Below are positions 54,141 to 64,000 of a stretch of 64,000 bases of DNA, in pieces (within the stretch, counting starts at the first letter, position 1; every line of letters begins with the position of its first letter). Source of the DNA: Pyropia yezoensis (lineage: Eukaryota; Rhodophyta; Bangiophyceae; Bangiales; Bangiaceae); assembly GCA_009829735.1 (NCBI GenBank), contig CM020620.1, positions 16,946,354 through 17,010,353 on the forward strand. The letters run 5' to 3'. Made by a program: the position numbers and the translations under genes. Under the pieces are notes generated by a model. It saw nothing but the letters and a program-made list of their open reading frames with translations, was not told the origin of the DNA and did not search any database.

Positions 54141-54781
54141 GGCGACGGTGGCGGCGGCGGCGGTGGCGGCGGAGACGGCGGTGGCCGCTGCAGCGGCAGC
54201 GACCAAAGCTGCTGCCACGGCTGCGGCCGCGACGGCGGCGGCAACGGCCGCCGCGTGCCCCCGCCTCACGGCGGCGCCCCCCCCCCGCACCCGCGCCGGC
54301 GCCGCTGCCAGTGCCCGCGGCGGTCACGGCGACGGCGGCAGCGGCAGCGGCAGCGGCGTCCGCGCCCCCCCACGTCGCCGGCCCCCTACCCTCTCGCAAC
54401 GACGCCACTGGCAGGGGCGGGTCCGCGGCCACTGCCTCGGCGGAAGCGGCGGCGGCGGCCCCCGTCTCCCAGATGCCGCCCTCTCGCCAAGGGGGTGGTC
54501 ATCGCCCGCGGCACGGCCGCCGGTTCACGTCCCGTGTGCCCCCCGTGTGATCACCGGGACAGCCGCCACTGCGGGTGCCGCCGTCGCCCGTGGGGCGGCG
54601 GCGGCGCCGCCACCGCCTCCGCCGCTGCCGCCGCCGCGGCTTCTGCCGCCGCGTCTGAGGTGGTTTGGTTGCCGACGGTCGTGCCAGCTGGCTGCACGGC
54701 ACAGCGCACGCCTTCAAAAAAAAAAAAAAAAAACGATCACCGCAGCATGGTCCAAGCCATGAACTCAGCGGACGTGTCTAT
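53875..54781. other. Low-complexity GC-rich block
   Basis: Trinucleotide-like GCG/GGC repeats give Ala-, Gly- or Arg-rich frames in every register, then a poly-A run at ~54717. I see no supportable gene. Confidence 0.4.
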
Positions 54782-55474
54782 TTACTGTGCACTCAGAGCC
54801 CGCTCCTCCCTAAGCGCATCCTCAAGTTCGACCGTCGTTGTCCGCACGGCCAGCACCAGCGGTCCTCCAATGACCAGCCCCGCGACGGCGCATTGCCATA
54901 ACGGCAGGGTGGGCAGACTCAGAACCGACCGGGTACGCGAAAGGGCAATTACCACGAGGCCGCCGAGGCAGCTGGCTGCCTCGTACAGGCGCCCGGTGAC
55001 GGTATCGAGGCGGCCCAGCCAGATTGCACGGCGGGCGTCCGCGTCGGCGCCCACCTGCAAAGTCTCGGCGAGGCACCACAAGTGCGCGCCCGTCAGCCCC
55101 GCCGACAAGGCCAGGGACGTGTTCTGTGCCGCGAATGCCGACGGGCTGGGGAGGCTCGCCGCGTACACCACCGTCGCCGCCCCGCAGGCCCCAAAGACCC
55201 GCACCAGGCGTACTGCCGCAGCGCACGACCGGTGCAGCCGGTCGCGCGCGTGGGCGAGGGAGACGGTGGTCGTGCGGTCGAAGGCAGCGGTCGAGGGGGG
55301 TTGCATACCGGGGTCTAGAACGGGGAAGACGCGGGAGAACACGCGAGAGGCATAGGCCGGGTGTTGGGGGAACAGACTGGGCGCGTACGTCCGTAAGCCC
55401 ACGGACGCAGTTGTTCGGGATAACCGAACGAAGTGTTGCAACACATTACATAATCTTGACGTCAGCGTGCACGC
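54782..55474 (-). CDS. Multi-pass membrane protein, tentatively PEX11-like; 5' exon missing
   Basis: The frame reads TSRLCNVLQHFVRLSRTTAS at its start. Next come an amphipathic region (FDRTTTVSLAHARDRLHRS), two or three hydrophobic segments (LVRVFGACGAATVVYAASL, LYEAASCLGGLVVIAL, CAVAGLVIGGPLVLAV) and a charged end (VELEDALREERALSAQ). PEX11 proteins, which shape and divide peroxisomes, share the opening leu-rich helix, the amphipathic middle and a hydrophobic end, so I suggest that family, but the match is by general pattern only. There is no ATG. A stop lies just upstream, and a pyrimidine-rich acceptor (TTTGCCTTCTTGAGGCCAG) ends at 55475, so a 5' exon is expected beyond it. Codon use is ordinary for the window. 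Confidence 0.55.
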   Translation of the reverse strand, partial: ACTLTSRLCNVLQHFVRLSRTTASVGLRTYAPSLFPQHPAYASRVFSRVFPVLDPGMQPPSTAAFDRTTTVSLAHARDRLHRSCAAAVRLVRVFGACGAATVVYAASLPSPSAFAAQNTSLALSAGLTGAHLWCLAETLQVGADADARRAIWLGRLDTVTGRLYEAASCLGGLVVIALSRTRSVLSLPTLPLWQCAVAGLVIGGPLVLAVRTTTVELEDALREERALSAQ

Positions 55475-56729
55475 CTGGCCTCAAGAAGGCAAATGGTAAA
55501 TACATCGAGGCAGAACGAACAGGTGAGTATTTTAGCCCAGCGCGGGGTCTAAAGGGGGACCACCGATTTCTTGCATTCCGGGTGTTTTCCTCTTGCGCAG
55601 GAATTCGCAACCCCCTCTCAGTGCTTGAAGAACGTCGATTTTGCGGACTAAATTTGCTTTACGCTTCCAGATGCAAGTTGCACAAGCCCGCATGGATGGT
55701 GCTTGTCTGCGCCGGAAGCGCACGACCCTCAGCTTCCTTGTGGTATCGACAGAACAACTTGCGAGCTTAAGAAGCGCTCCCTGAAGAGGGAATGGAAAAA
55801 GTTTCAACTGAGATCTGTTCTGCACAGCAAGCACTGCACCCACAAGCAACGAACGATGCAGGTCTGTATCCCACTGCAGGGCGCCCCCAGAGCAGGAACA
55901 AAATTCTCCCAGCATTCCGTTTGGAACTGCGACCAGTCATATGTTCTCAATCGTGACAGCGGAGTCATCCAGGCCGTTCTATTGGACACTAGCGGAGAAA
56001 GAGTAAGGATCAGTCACGGGAGATTTTTCGCTCGTGCCGAAGAGCACGGCCGCCCTGGGTTGTCCTCTTGTTGGGCCCTGCAAGAAGTTGCGCTGCGCAG
56101 CCATCGCAGGAATCTTTCTTGCGCCCGCGATGCAAACTCAGCGTCGCGAAAAGCAAGGTTTCGGGCCAGGACCCCGCTTGCTCGTGGTCCTGGCTTAAGC
56201 CCCACTGCTTTGCGGTCGGCCAAAAAAATTGCCACATTTTCCGCAACTTGCTATTACTACCTATCAACCTACCTACATAAGGAACGCCGACATACAGGGG
56301 GCTCACACCTGCCGGTGGCACAGCTGTGCGCTAAATCCAGCACCCCCACCATGGAGGGGGTGAGCTTCAGCGCACCTCCCCGCTCCGCAGCCCTCGAAGG
56401 CGGCTAGCGCGGGAGGCGCGGGGAGGTCACCAGGGCATCGCCCACACGCAGGAGAGCCAGCCACCCAAAGGGGGGGCGCCCCGTGTGTGCCGGGGGCGCC
56501 CTCCTGGGCGTAAGACACGAGGGAGTCGCCGCCGCCGCCGGTGCCGGCGCCGGGCGTGCGCGCCCCGACTCCTCCCCACCCTCTCTCCCCTTCCCATCGC
56601 GCCCTGCCCCCTCCCTCCCTCTGCCACCCCCTCGCAGCGGGCCCCACCCCAAAGCTGATCAGCTGGCTCGTAACGGCCGGCACCATGCGGATGCCCCCCT
56701 GCCAGCGGGGTGAGGCGTCACGTGGTCGG
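55475..56729. other. Less GC-rich intergenic stretch with plus-strand splice signals
   Basis: No long gene is supported. A plus-strand mini-model is visible: ATG 55494, donor AACAGGTGAGT at ~55520, acceptor TTTTCCTCTTGCGCAG at ~55601, giving a 26-codon product. The region may also hold the first exon of the minus-strand membrane protein gene. 56290-56729 is GC-rich. Confidence 0.35.
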
Positions 56730-57620
56730 CTAATCTTCGGGCCACTCCACATAGGGCAGCCCAAACGGCCACTCCACGGGGGCCAGCCCAAACGGCCACA
56801 CGGGGCTGGGCGATCGAGACGGAGACGGACGGCCATTGCCGCGAGGCGGGAGAAGGGGCGCGGCACAGGCGCCCGTCGGGGCCCCGTCCTGCATGGTTGG
56901 CGGGGGAGAGCACGGGAGCGACAGGGAGTCGGGCGGGGGGGGAGGGCGTGGGAGCTGCATGACCTCCGTCGGCGGTGGCAGCGACGGCGACAGCGGAAGC
57001 GGCAACGAAGACAGCGACACATACGGCAGCGACGACGGCAGCGGCAGTGGCAGCGGCGACGACGCCAAGAGCGGTGCGGTGCCCATACTGCCGCAGACAC
57101 AAGTCGGCGTCGGCACAGGCGCTACTGCGCCCTCACCACCCCCGGTGGCAGTCAGTGGCTGGAGAGGGAGAACGGCAGTGACGGTGGGGGTGGCGAGCAC
57201 GGACACGGCCGCCCGACTGGCGGAAGGAACAGCGTGATAGGCGCCGTCGGTGCCCATGACCAGGTCGGTGCACAGAACGGAGTCAACGTCATCGAAGCGT
57301 TGGGTGCCCCCAGCATGCAGGGCAGGGCCACGCGGGGTGGTGGCAAAGGATAGAGGCGGGGCACCGGCGGCAGCCGGCTCTGCCTGCACCCCCTCCGGCG
57401 GCGGCGTCAGGGGCACCCCAGCCGCCGCCGCGGCGGTCGCACCCGCGGTGCTGCTGGTGGGAGCGCCACGCTTCGGCCCGACGGCGCCAGCCAGGGGCAC
57501 CGCGCCAGCCCCGGAGAGCTGGTGTGCGTCCGCAGCAGGGTTGCCGCCATTGCCCCGACGGGATGAACCACGCCCGGCTAGGCTCTTCACACCGCTGCCG
57601 CAAAGGGGACACGGAGCCAT
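56730..57620 (-). CDS. Proline-rich hypothetical protein
   Basis: From ATG 57620 (MAPCPLCGSGVKSLAG) the frame gives 296 residues. A CPLC pair lies at the N-terminus; a protein-like centre (QRFDDVDSVLCTDLVMGTDG) precedes a Pro/Leu/Ser-rich part and a C-terminus with a tandem WPFGLAPVEWPFGLPYVEWP motif. The frame stays open far upstream to 59249. That longer part has mixed composition and changes character, so I do not include it, though 57650-57960 could be an upstream exon. No known domain or partner is evident. Confidence 0.4.
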   Translation of the reverse strand: MAPCPLCGSGVKSLAGRGSSRRGNGGNPAADAHQLSGAGAVPLAGAVGPKRGAPTSSTAGATAAAAAGVPLTPPPEGVQAEPAAAGAPPLSFATTPRGPALHAGGTQRFDDVDSVLCTDLVMGTDGAYHAVPSASRAAVSVLATPTVTAVLPLQPLTATGGGEGAVAPVPTPTCVCGSMGTAPLLASSPLPLPLPSSLPYVSLSSLPLPLSPSLPPPTEVMQLPRPPPPPDSLSLPCSPPPTMQDGAPTGACAAPLLPPRGNGRPSPSRSPSPVWPFGLAPVEWPFGLPYVEWPED

Positions 57621-60600
57621 GGGCGCTGAGCTAGCGGGCGCCTCTCGACGCTGCGGCACCCCCTCACTGCACCTGCAAGGCGGGTCCACGTGTGGGCTCG
57701 GACCGCGTCGTTCCGTGACCGGCTGGGTGGAGAGGTGGTCGGCGCGACCACGTCGGGCGCGGGGGTGACGGTGGGGGAAGGCACAATACGATGCGGACGT
57801 TGTCCCGCCGGCCGTGATCACGGCGTCGGTGTGCCTCTCGGCCTCTCGGCTCTTCTCCAGCAACGCCGGCCCCAGGAGACCCTCTTCTTGTAGGCGAGCG
57901 GCGCGCCCCGCCGGTCTGGACCGCGTCGACCTCGCGCCCACTTCACAGGTACAGCACGCGTGCCTCATACCACCATTTACTCCCACCGGTCCGCTCGTCA
58001 CACGACGGAAGGACGCATTCCCTCTCTGGAGGCCTCCTTTGCAGTCGACGCCATGGGAGGTCCTCCTGGCGGCATAGGACGCAAGCACGCAGTCGGTGGC
58101 GGGCAAGTCAATGCCGCACTGCCGGCCGGGAAAACTGATTGCTGCCGTCACACGAGCATGCAGACACTGGCCCATTGACAATGTCTTGAGTCTACCCTCC
58201 ATGTCGTTGGAGGGTGTTGATGGGTGTGGGCGTGCCCTATCCTGGGAAATTGTCGTCTCTTGCCCCTGCGGCGCGCAGAGATGCCGACTGCTAGCAGCGC
58301 AGCCATGGAGAGGGCCAACTGCAAAGCAGCGCTGCACAGCCGGCAGCCGCAGCGCCCAGCCGAAGCTCCATGCAGCCCCCGCTGCGCTGCATGCCTCGCG
58401 GCGGGCATCCTCGTCGGGTCGCCCCGCGTCGCTCCACGGCACAGGCGTACCAACTACGGCTAGACACGTCGAGGCCGCTCTGGCCACATGGCGAGACAGG
58501 TGGTGAGTGGAGCGGCTGCGACGAGTCTCGCCCCGCGCCGCGGCCACCCTCGCGGCACTCTCTACGATGCGGACAAGAACCTTGTCACGTCTCGTGTGGT
58601 CGGTGCTCGGCCATGAAGAAATGTTCAATAAGTTCCATTGGTCGGGTGCAAGCAGCCCACCACCATGACGAGAGGACCGCCCTCTCATGATGAGCGGGAT
58701 GGTCGTCCCGCCTGAAATAACTTCCGTGATAGGGAGGGGTGAGGGGAGGCGTCGGGGGGCGAGGCGGCGGGGAGAGCGTGGCTGCCCGCCAAACCCACCT
58801 AAAAAATCCCACCACGACACCGTCAGAGATGGATATGATAGGGGCTGGTGGTCCGCTTGCCAGCAAGGCAAATGGATGGCCCGTGATAGTACAGATGTGG
58901 GTCTCCAACCTTGCTCGGACGGGGAGGTAGGGGCTCCACGACCACACGATCGCATTGTGAGGTCGCGACCGGGCTGTGCACCGCAGGCGGCAAACGGCGG
59001 CTGAGGAGCCTCGCTCGGCGCCGCGGCGGCCGCGGCGTCGACCGGGTGACGACTCCCGTGGCCACGACAAGCGACCGCGTCGTCCCGCCAAGGAGTCGAC
59101 GCTTGCCCCCACCCCCACCGCCTGTTTGGAAAGTACCTTGTTTGAGTGCCCTCGGGGACAGCGCCCACAGACAGCGTCTGCCCAGCAGCAGAAGACGTGT
59201 CACGAGGAGGCCCCACACCGCACGAGAAACGGTGACTCAGTCTCTTCAAGTGTAGGAGGTGCCGCGTGTGGAGCCGCGGCTTGGGGAGAGACCCTAAGAA
59301 GCGGATCCCCTCACCGTGACCTTGGGGCCAAAAGTGTACGACAAAAATAAAAAATTAAGTACCCCCCCCCCTTGCCGCGGAGCTTTGTGTGCCGGGCGAG
59401 ACTACGCGGGGGGCCACGAGACGCGCGCCGCGGGCAGAGCCCCGGTGGAGGGCAGCGGCCACCGGCCCGGCTGCGCTGCCGTCCAGCCGGCATCACGCCC
59501 CGCTCCCGCGGTGTCTCGCGCAACACCGTTTTCCCTACCAACATGGGACCATGGTGGTCTGAATGCCCTCGGGCGTCGACAGGGTGACTGACGCTCGCCG
59601 ATTAATTTAATTGATATTATTGCGTGCCAATTCTGGTCGCAGCTCTCGCTGCGGAGTTCACCAAATTGAGCGTGTCGGATGAAATTCTCGCTTCAGTCTT
59701 GTGTTTCACGCCCTTTGAGTGATTGGGAGCTCACAATTTGCACGATCCCACGCATGTCATTTACGTGATCACGCACCACATGCCAGCACAATAGGGCGTG
59801 GTCCGGGGCGTGATTTTACGCCATAATTACGGCCATGACGGACCTAACACTGTGCTATTCATGCATTCATGACAGCGGATGCGGCGCGTCCTCCTGCAAA
59901 CCCAACGCACGGCCCTCGAGCCCGTTGTCTCTCGTACGGCACCTCCCTTTGTCCGCGCCACACGGTTGGCCAGAGCCAGGTTAGTTCTGTACAAAAACAC
60001 GCGAGCAGCAGATTGGGAAGCGAAGGCACGAAAAGAGGCGCCAGTGCCATAAGGCCGTTGTGGAAGTATGCTTCTTGGAGAAAAGAGCTGTGGGGCCGTG
60101 TGTTCTGTAGGCGGCCGTCGTCAGCTGAGCTTCCAGCCCCCGTCATGCCATACTAGACATCTTATGGGAGCTCTTTTGATTCTCCGTCCGCCGTGCCGCA
60201 GTTAGTCCTCCCCGGTAGCGCACGCTCAACTGGCACATAGCGGGAAGAAGTGTGACGGCATAGAATCTACGCGCTACTTTCTGGCTCCCCCATCCTGACG
60301 CCCACCTCGAAAAGTAGTGGCGTCATCCTTCTGCAGTGCTAGCAATAGGGTTTCCACCAAGGATTCCCCTAGATTTGGACGCGGCTACCCATACTCCGGT
60401 TAGGTACGGGTAATGGCATGCGCCGGATACAAATGATCTACTGCGTAAGGGGCGAAAATGCGGGCTTGAACCAGTTCGATAGGCATATTTTTGCCGCTAC
60501 TGCTCAGATCGAACAATGGCAAGAACAGGGTCGATCGCTATTTCTGACGACTCCGAGGGCGTCCATGGTCTCGAAATGTTTTGCCCGAAAGACGTGACGT

Positions 60601-60639
60601 AGCAACTGTGAAGAATGCGCAATAGCTGTGGCCATGGCC
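57621..60639. other. Intergenic, no gene recognised
   Basis: GC-rich to about 59590, then abruptly less GC-rich. Short frames on both strands are unsupported. At 57650-57960 the minus strand has some protein-like character. Confidence 0.4.
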
Positions 60640-61395
60640 ACAGGCTATGGGCCACAGCCCTTAGTCTAGGTATAGAACAGCCCGTGAATGACAGCGCTTA
60701 ATGCATCGTTGCAGTCTAACTTTGATAAGTCCTCGACTTTGAGAATCCCCTCAGACCAGGTCTATCCCACGTGATACACCTGTCGGCACCCCACGACGTT
60801 GACCGTACACAGCCATATGACGCAGACACTTTCAAAGCAAATGGTGACACAAAACGAAAAAACACCTCATAGCCGTCCGAGCTGGAGATAAGAAGCACGG
60901 AAATACCGATGTTGTCGACGTAATGGAAGCTCTCAAGAAAGGTAAGGCTGCTCCTAGGACCATCTGTCGGGACAAGTGTAAGAGCTGTGGTGTGGTTCCC
61001 CGTGGTGCGCGCGTGGCATTTTCTGCGAAAGGGCAATAGACGTTCAGAAGGCATTGAGGTTGTGCTGAGGTAGAAAGTCCGTGCTCTTATCCTCCAGTTG
61101 AGGCGGCTCGTTCGTGAAGCGCAGTGCACGCTGAGGAACCTATTTGAGGACAGTGGCATTCAAATCGATTGATTCTGGAAAGATTGAATTTATGAACAGT
61201 TACTTTTGTACCGTGTTATTGCAGATTTATGAATTCTGTCGTGGGGGACCGAGACTCACTCTCTCAGACGGGCTCTCAGACAATCAGAGACGCTGCTGGG
61301 ACGCCGAGGAATCCGTCTGAGGGAAGTGACTTCAAATGGATTGATTCTGGAAAGATTGAATTTTATGAAGGGTTACCTCTGTACCGCGTTATGTT
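60640..61395. repeat. Interspersed repeat family, copy C (longest)
   Basis: Carries in order the head (GTGAATGACAGCGCTTAATG), the middle block shared with 51840-52200, the tail unit (GATTGATTCTGGAAAGATTG), the TGAATTCTGTC...GGACCGAGACT segment shared with 49080, and a second tail unit (61310-61390). It ends just before the GC-rich left flank of the retrotransposon. Confidence 0.85.
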
Positions 61396-62034
61396 TGGAA
61401 TACTGATTCTTCGGGTAACCGGTCCCTGATTATTTGTTGGCTGCCGCGTGGCGGGGCGCGCGGCAAGCCGAGCGGGAGCGGGCGGGACGCGGCCGCAGCG
61501 GCGCCCGTTGGGCGTCTCCTTCGCCGGTGCACCGGCGCTGCGCCACGTCCGCCTGCCGCCCCCGCCCATGCGTTTGCCGCCCTCTCCTCGCTGGCGGCGC
61601 CACGCACCGGGGGGAGGGGGTGCCACCGGCGCCCCCGCCCCACCCTCGCTTCCACTCGCGCGGCACTGGCGGCGGCTGTTGCCTGTGCCGCCCTCTCCCC
61701 GTCGCGGCCGCCCCCGGGGGCGGCTGCACTTGCCGCCTCTCCTGTCGGTCGGCAGCCACCCGCGCGGTGCGCCCGCGCCCGTGCCTGCGGCGGCCGGACC
61801 GGCCCCTCGACTCGTTGGCCTGCGCCCACCGGCTCCCGTGGGGGCGGCGGGCTGCGGTGCGCGACCCGCCCAGCCGTGATAAGCGGCGTGGGTCGGGCGT
61901 CCGCCGCCGGCCACCTTGGCCGGCAGCGTCCGTTTCTTCTCGCGCTGCGTCGCGCGCTCGAAGAAACACACCCCCCTCCCAGGCCTTGCCTGTGGCTCCG
62001 TGACACACGCTCCACTCCGCCGACGGGGTGCACG

Positions 62035-63243
62035 ATGGCTGGCGGCCCTGCGGACATCTCTCCCATGAGGGCGTTGGCCGCCGCGTCGGAGGAGTCGGCT
62101 GCACTGCGCGCTCGCCTGGCTGCTGCCGAGGCGGACCTGTCGCAGACGCGGACGGCGCTTTCGACGGCGCAAGCCGACCTCACTGCCCGCGATGCCACCG
62201 CCGCCGCAGACGCGGTCGGCCGTGGCGGAGCGCCAGCTGGCGCTGGCAGTGGAAGCGGCGCGGCGGCTGGTGGCGGCGCAGCCACGTCAGCAGCCGCCGG
62301 AGCCCAGGGCACGCTCGCTCCCAGCTCCAGTGCCCCCGCCGCCCTCGGCGCGGGCCAGGCCCCCACGCTTACGGGGGCCGTCCCCAGCGGTGCCCCTTTC
62401 GGCACCGACGCGCTCGGGGACTTCGCCAACGACGAGGAGGGCGGCGGCAACGACTCGGACGACGGCGGCGGCTGGCACGCGGCCCACCGCGGTGGCAGCG
62501 GGAGCGGCCCGGGTGGGCGCGGCTTCCGCGCCGGCCTTGACGATGCCGCGGCGTACGACGACGGCTTTGATTTCTACACGTCCTACACGCCGTCCGACTG
62601 GCTCCAGGGGTTCGATATCCCCCGAGCCGTCCAGCGTACCGACGGGATGCCCATGCCCTTCACCCCCGCCGACCCCGTCCACACCGTCACCTTCCCCGTC
62701 GGCAGCCGTGACGAGCTTGAGGCTCGCCACTGGTACTGCTCCCTGGCGTGGACGGAGCACGTCTACAACGACGTCCTCGCCGCACGCCACTCGACGGGCC
62801 ATACCGTCGACCTCCTCCTCGAGCAGCTCGAGTATGTCGTTGGCGCCACGCGGCGCATCTACGCCCTCGGCGTCTCAAGGTATGACTACCTCGCGCTGCG
62901 CCAGTCCGAACCCAACCTCGCGGACGCGTTTGCCCATGCCGACGCCGTCCCGCGCAACTCCCTCCGGGGTGACGGCGCCCGGCGCTTCCTCTCGCGCGTC
63001 GCCCGGGCCGAGACCCACGCCTCCGCCAAGATCGGCGCCGCGGAGCGCGGTTTCGCTTACCCGCAACGCGCCAACCGCGCCGCCGCCCCCGCCGGCGGCT
63101 CCGTCAACCGCTCGCCCGCCCAAGGCGGTCGCAGTGGTCAGGCCGGGCGAGGCGGCAGCGCCGCCGGACGTGGCGGACGGGGCGGCGGAGGCAGCGGCGG
63201 CGGCGGCGGCGGCGGCCGCGGCCGCGGCGGCGGCCGGGCCTAA
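62035..63243 (+). CDS. Retrotransposon gag-like protein
   Basis: The 402-residue protein starts MAGGPADISPMRALAAAS at ATG 62035. Residues ~10-65 form a probable coiled coil (heptad-like ALRARLAAAEADLSQTRTAL). A Gly/Ala/Ser-rich acidic linker follows to ~170. A compact globular part is at ~180-340 (YTPSDWLQGFDIPRAVQR, HWYCSLAWTEHVYNDVL, LLEQLEYVVGATRRIYAL). An Arg/Gly-rich tail (~345-402, RGGRGGGGSGGG) could bind nucleic acid in place of zinc knuckles, which are absent. It is followed, with overlap, by the reverse transcriptase frame shifted -1. That position and the coiled-coil-plus-basic-tail plan identify it as the structural ORF. Confidence 0.75.
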   Translation: MAGGPADISPMRALAAASEESAALRARLAAAEADLSQTRTALSTAQADLTARDATAAADAVGRGGAPAGAGSGSGAAAGGGAATSAAAGAQGTLAPSSSAPAALGAGQAPTLTGAVPSGAPFGTDALGDFANDEEGGGNDSDDGGGWHAAHRGGSGSGPGGRGFRAGLDDAAAYDDGFDFYTSYTPSDWLQGFDIPRAVQRTDGMPMPFTPADPVHTVTFPVGSRDELEARHWYCSLAWTEHVYNDVLAARHSTGHTVDLLLEQLEYVVGATRRIYALGVSRYDYLALRQSEPNLADAFAHADAVPRNSLRGDGARRFLSRVARAETHASAKIGAAERGFAYPQRANRAAAPAGGSVNRSPAQGGRSGQAGRGGSAAGRGGRGGGGSGGGGGGGRGRGGGRA

Positions 63244-64000
63244 ATTTCGACATCCCGCAGCGGGGTCCCCTCTCCCCCGCCGCGGCTCCTGGCCCAGAGA
63301 GCACCAGCGGCGGCAAACGCCGCCGCAAGCACCGGAAGAGGCTGCCACGGCCCAGCCCTCCTTCTCCGGTGCCCGTGTACGAGGCCCTACGGGCCGCCCT
63401 GCCGCGTTGGCTGCAGCTGGGCGTCTCCCCTTGGGTCGCCGACACGATCAAGAACGGGGTCAAGTTGGAGTGGACATCCACCCCCACCCCGTTTGTGTCA
63501 GTGGAGTATCCGCTGACGGCCGAGGACCGCGCCTTCATGACGGGCGAGATTGCGCGCGAGATGGACAACGCGTACATCTTGGAGGTGACGGACCCAGACG
63601 AGATCGACGAGCTGGTCTGCGTCAGCTCGGCGTTTGTGACGCACACCGCCAACAAGCCGCGGGCGGTGCTCGACTTCACGCACCAGAATGGCTTCCTGGA
63701 CGTTGCCAGCTGCAAGTACGAGACACTACCCGAGCTGGCCCAAACGCTGCGCCCGCACGACGCGATGCTCACCTGGGACATCAAAGACGCTTACCACCAT
63801 CTGGTGGTACGGCCCGAGGACCGCAAGTGCCTCGCGTTCCGCTGCTTGGGCCGCTTCTTCGTTCCCGTCACCATGCCCTTCGGCCTGGCCCCGGCGCCCA
63901 TGATCTGGACCAAGGTGATGCGGCCCGTCGTGGAGCACCTGCGGGAGCAGGGCTTCCGCGTCTTGGCGTATGTGGACGACTTTGGCGGTGCGCCGCCGGC
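63243..64000 (+). CDS. Reverse transcriptase (pol), 3' end beyond window
   Basis: The frame is open from the end of gag and reads NFDIPQRGPLSPAAAPG, then a basic stretch (GGKRRRKHRKRLPRP). The N-terminal RT region follows (LTAEDRAFMTGEIAREMDNA, KPRAVLDFTHQN). Catalytic blocks are LTWDIKDAYHHLVV (first Asp), LAFRCLGRFFVPVTMPFGLA, PAPMIWTKVMRPVVEHL and VLAYVDDFGG (the YVDD-type active-site pair). This order and FGLAPAP spacing match DIRS-like elements. No ATG is needed if translation enters by -1 frameshift from gag. All visible catalytic residues are intact, so the copy may be recent. Confidence 0.9.

Larger units (their letters stand above)
61430..64000 (+). mobile_element. DIRS-like retrotransposon, truncated by window end
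   Basis: A sharp change from AT-richer repeat to very GC-rich sequence at ~61430-61440 marks the probable left border. About 600 bases of leader precede a gag-like ORF and a reverse transcriptase ORF. The reverse transcriptase resembles those of tyrosine-recombinase (DIRS/Ngaro) elements more than Gypsy or Copia, but the RNase H and recombinase parts that would settle this lie beyond the window. Confidence 0.7.

Noticed and set aside
57621-59249. Upstream extension of the 56730 minus-strand ORF to 839 codons
   Set aside because: Composition changes and there is no domain. The frame being open is expected in GC-rich DNA. Only the 296-residue C-terminal part looks protein-like.

Overview
The window reads as nuclear DNA of a eukaryote with a very GC-rich genome. 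Genes are mostly intronless or have one short GT-AG intron. They alternate with homopolymeric G/C tracts, minisatellites and transposons, and there is one 500-base assembly gap. The best clue to the organism is the secreted protein at 24719-27805. It ends in two fungal-type cellulose-binding (CBM1) modules, and a multi-CBM1 polysaccharide-binding protein is known from the red alga Porphyra. Together with the base composition and compact genes this suggests a bangialean red alga (Porphyra/Pyropia type). That assignment is inference.

Layout. 1-2480: repeats only (an imperfect inverted repeat, poly-C, an 18-19 bp array, a ~350 bp tandem duplication). 2485-9297: two long reading frames in one register, separated by a single TAG; the second is a UPF1/SEN1-like superfamily 1 helicase. 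9585-10159: a Tc1/mariner transposase remnant that has lost its catalytic core. 10160-19559: few convincing genes, the gap, one small hypothetical gene and one stretch of ambiguous coding potential. 19560-21867: a secreted PAN/Apple-like protein convergent with a ribonucleotide reductase small subunit gene that has one intron. 24719-27805: the FG-GAP plus CBM1 protein. 29526-31906: a diacylglycerol-lipase-like alpha/beta hydrolase with one intron. 34157-38089 (minus): an NB-ARC/WD40 (NLR-like) protein with near-identical WD repeats.

38367-46236 is transposon-rich: a PIF/Harbinger (Plant_tran) transposase, a ten-unit 102 bp minisatellite, and on the opposite strand a decayed gene with Myb/SANT-like, zinc-knuckle and 34-residue-repeat parts, resembling a Harbinger accessory ORF. 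49433-51132 is a frameshifted IS630/Tc1-type DDE transposase. It lies between copies of an interspersed, less GC-rich, non-coding repeat family (48890, 51830 and 60640). 54782-55474 is a membrane protein gene, tentatively PEX11-like, and 56730-57620 a proline-rich hypothetical gene. The window ends inside a tyrosine-recombinase-type (DIRS-like) retrotransposon: gag-like ORF 62035-63243, then a reverse transcriptase ORF in the -1 frame that runs off the edge.

How the genes relate. The host genes look like independent single-copy functions: nucleotide metabolism, cell-wall or extracellular proteins, lipid signalling, innate-immune-type sensing and RNA/DNA unwinding. No operon-like logic is expected or seen. 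The transposon fragments account for most of the remaining recognisable sequence.
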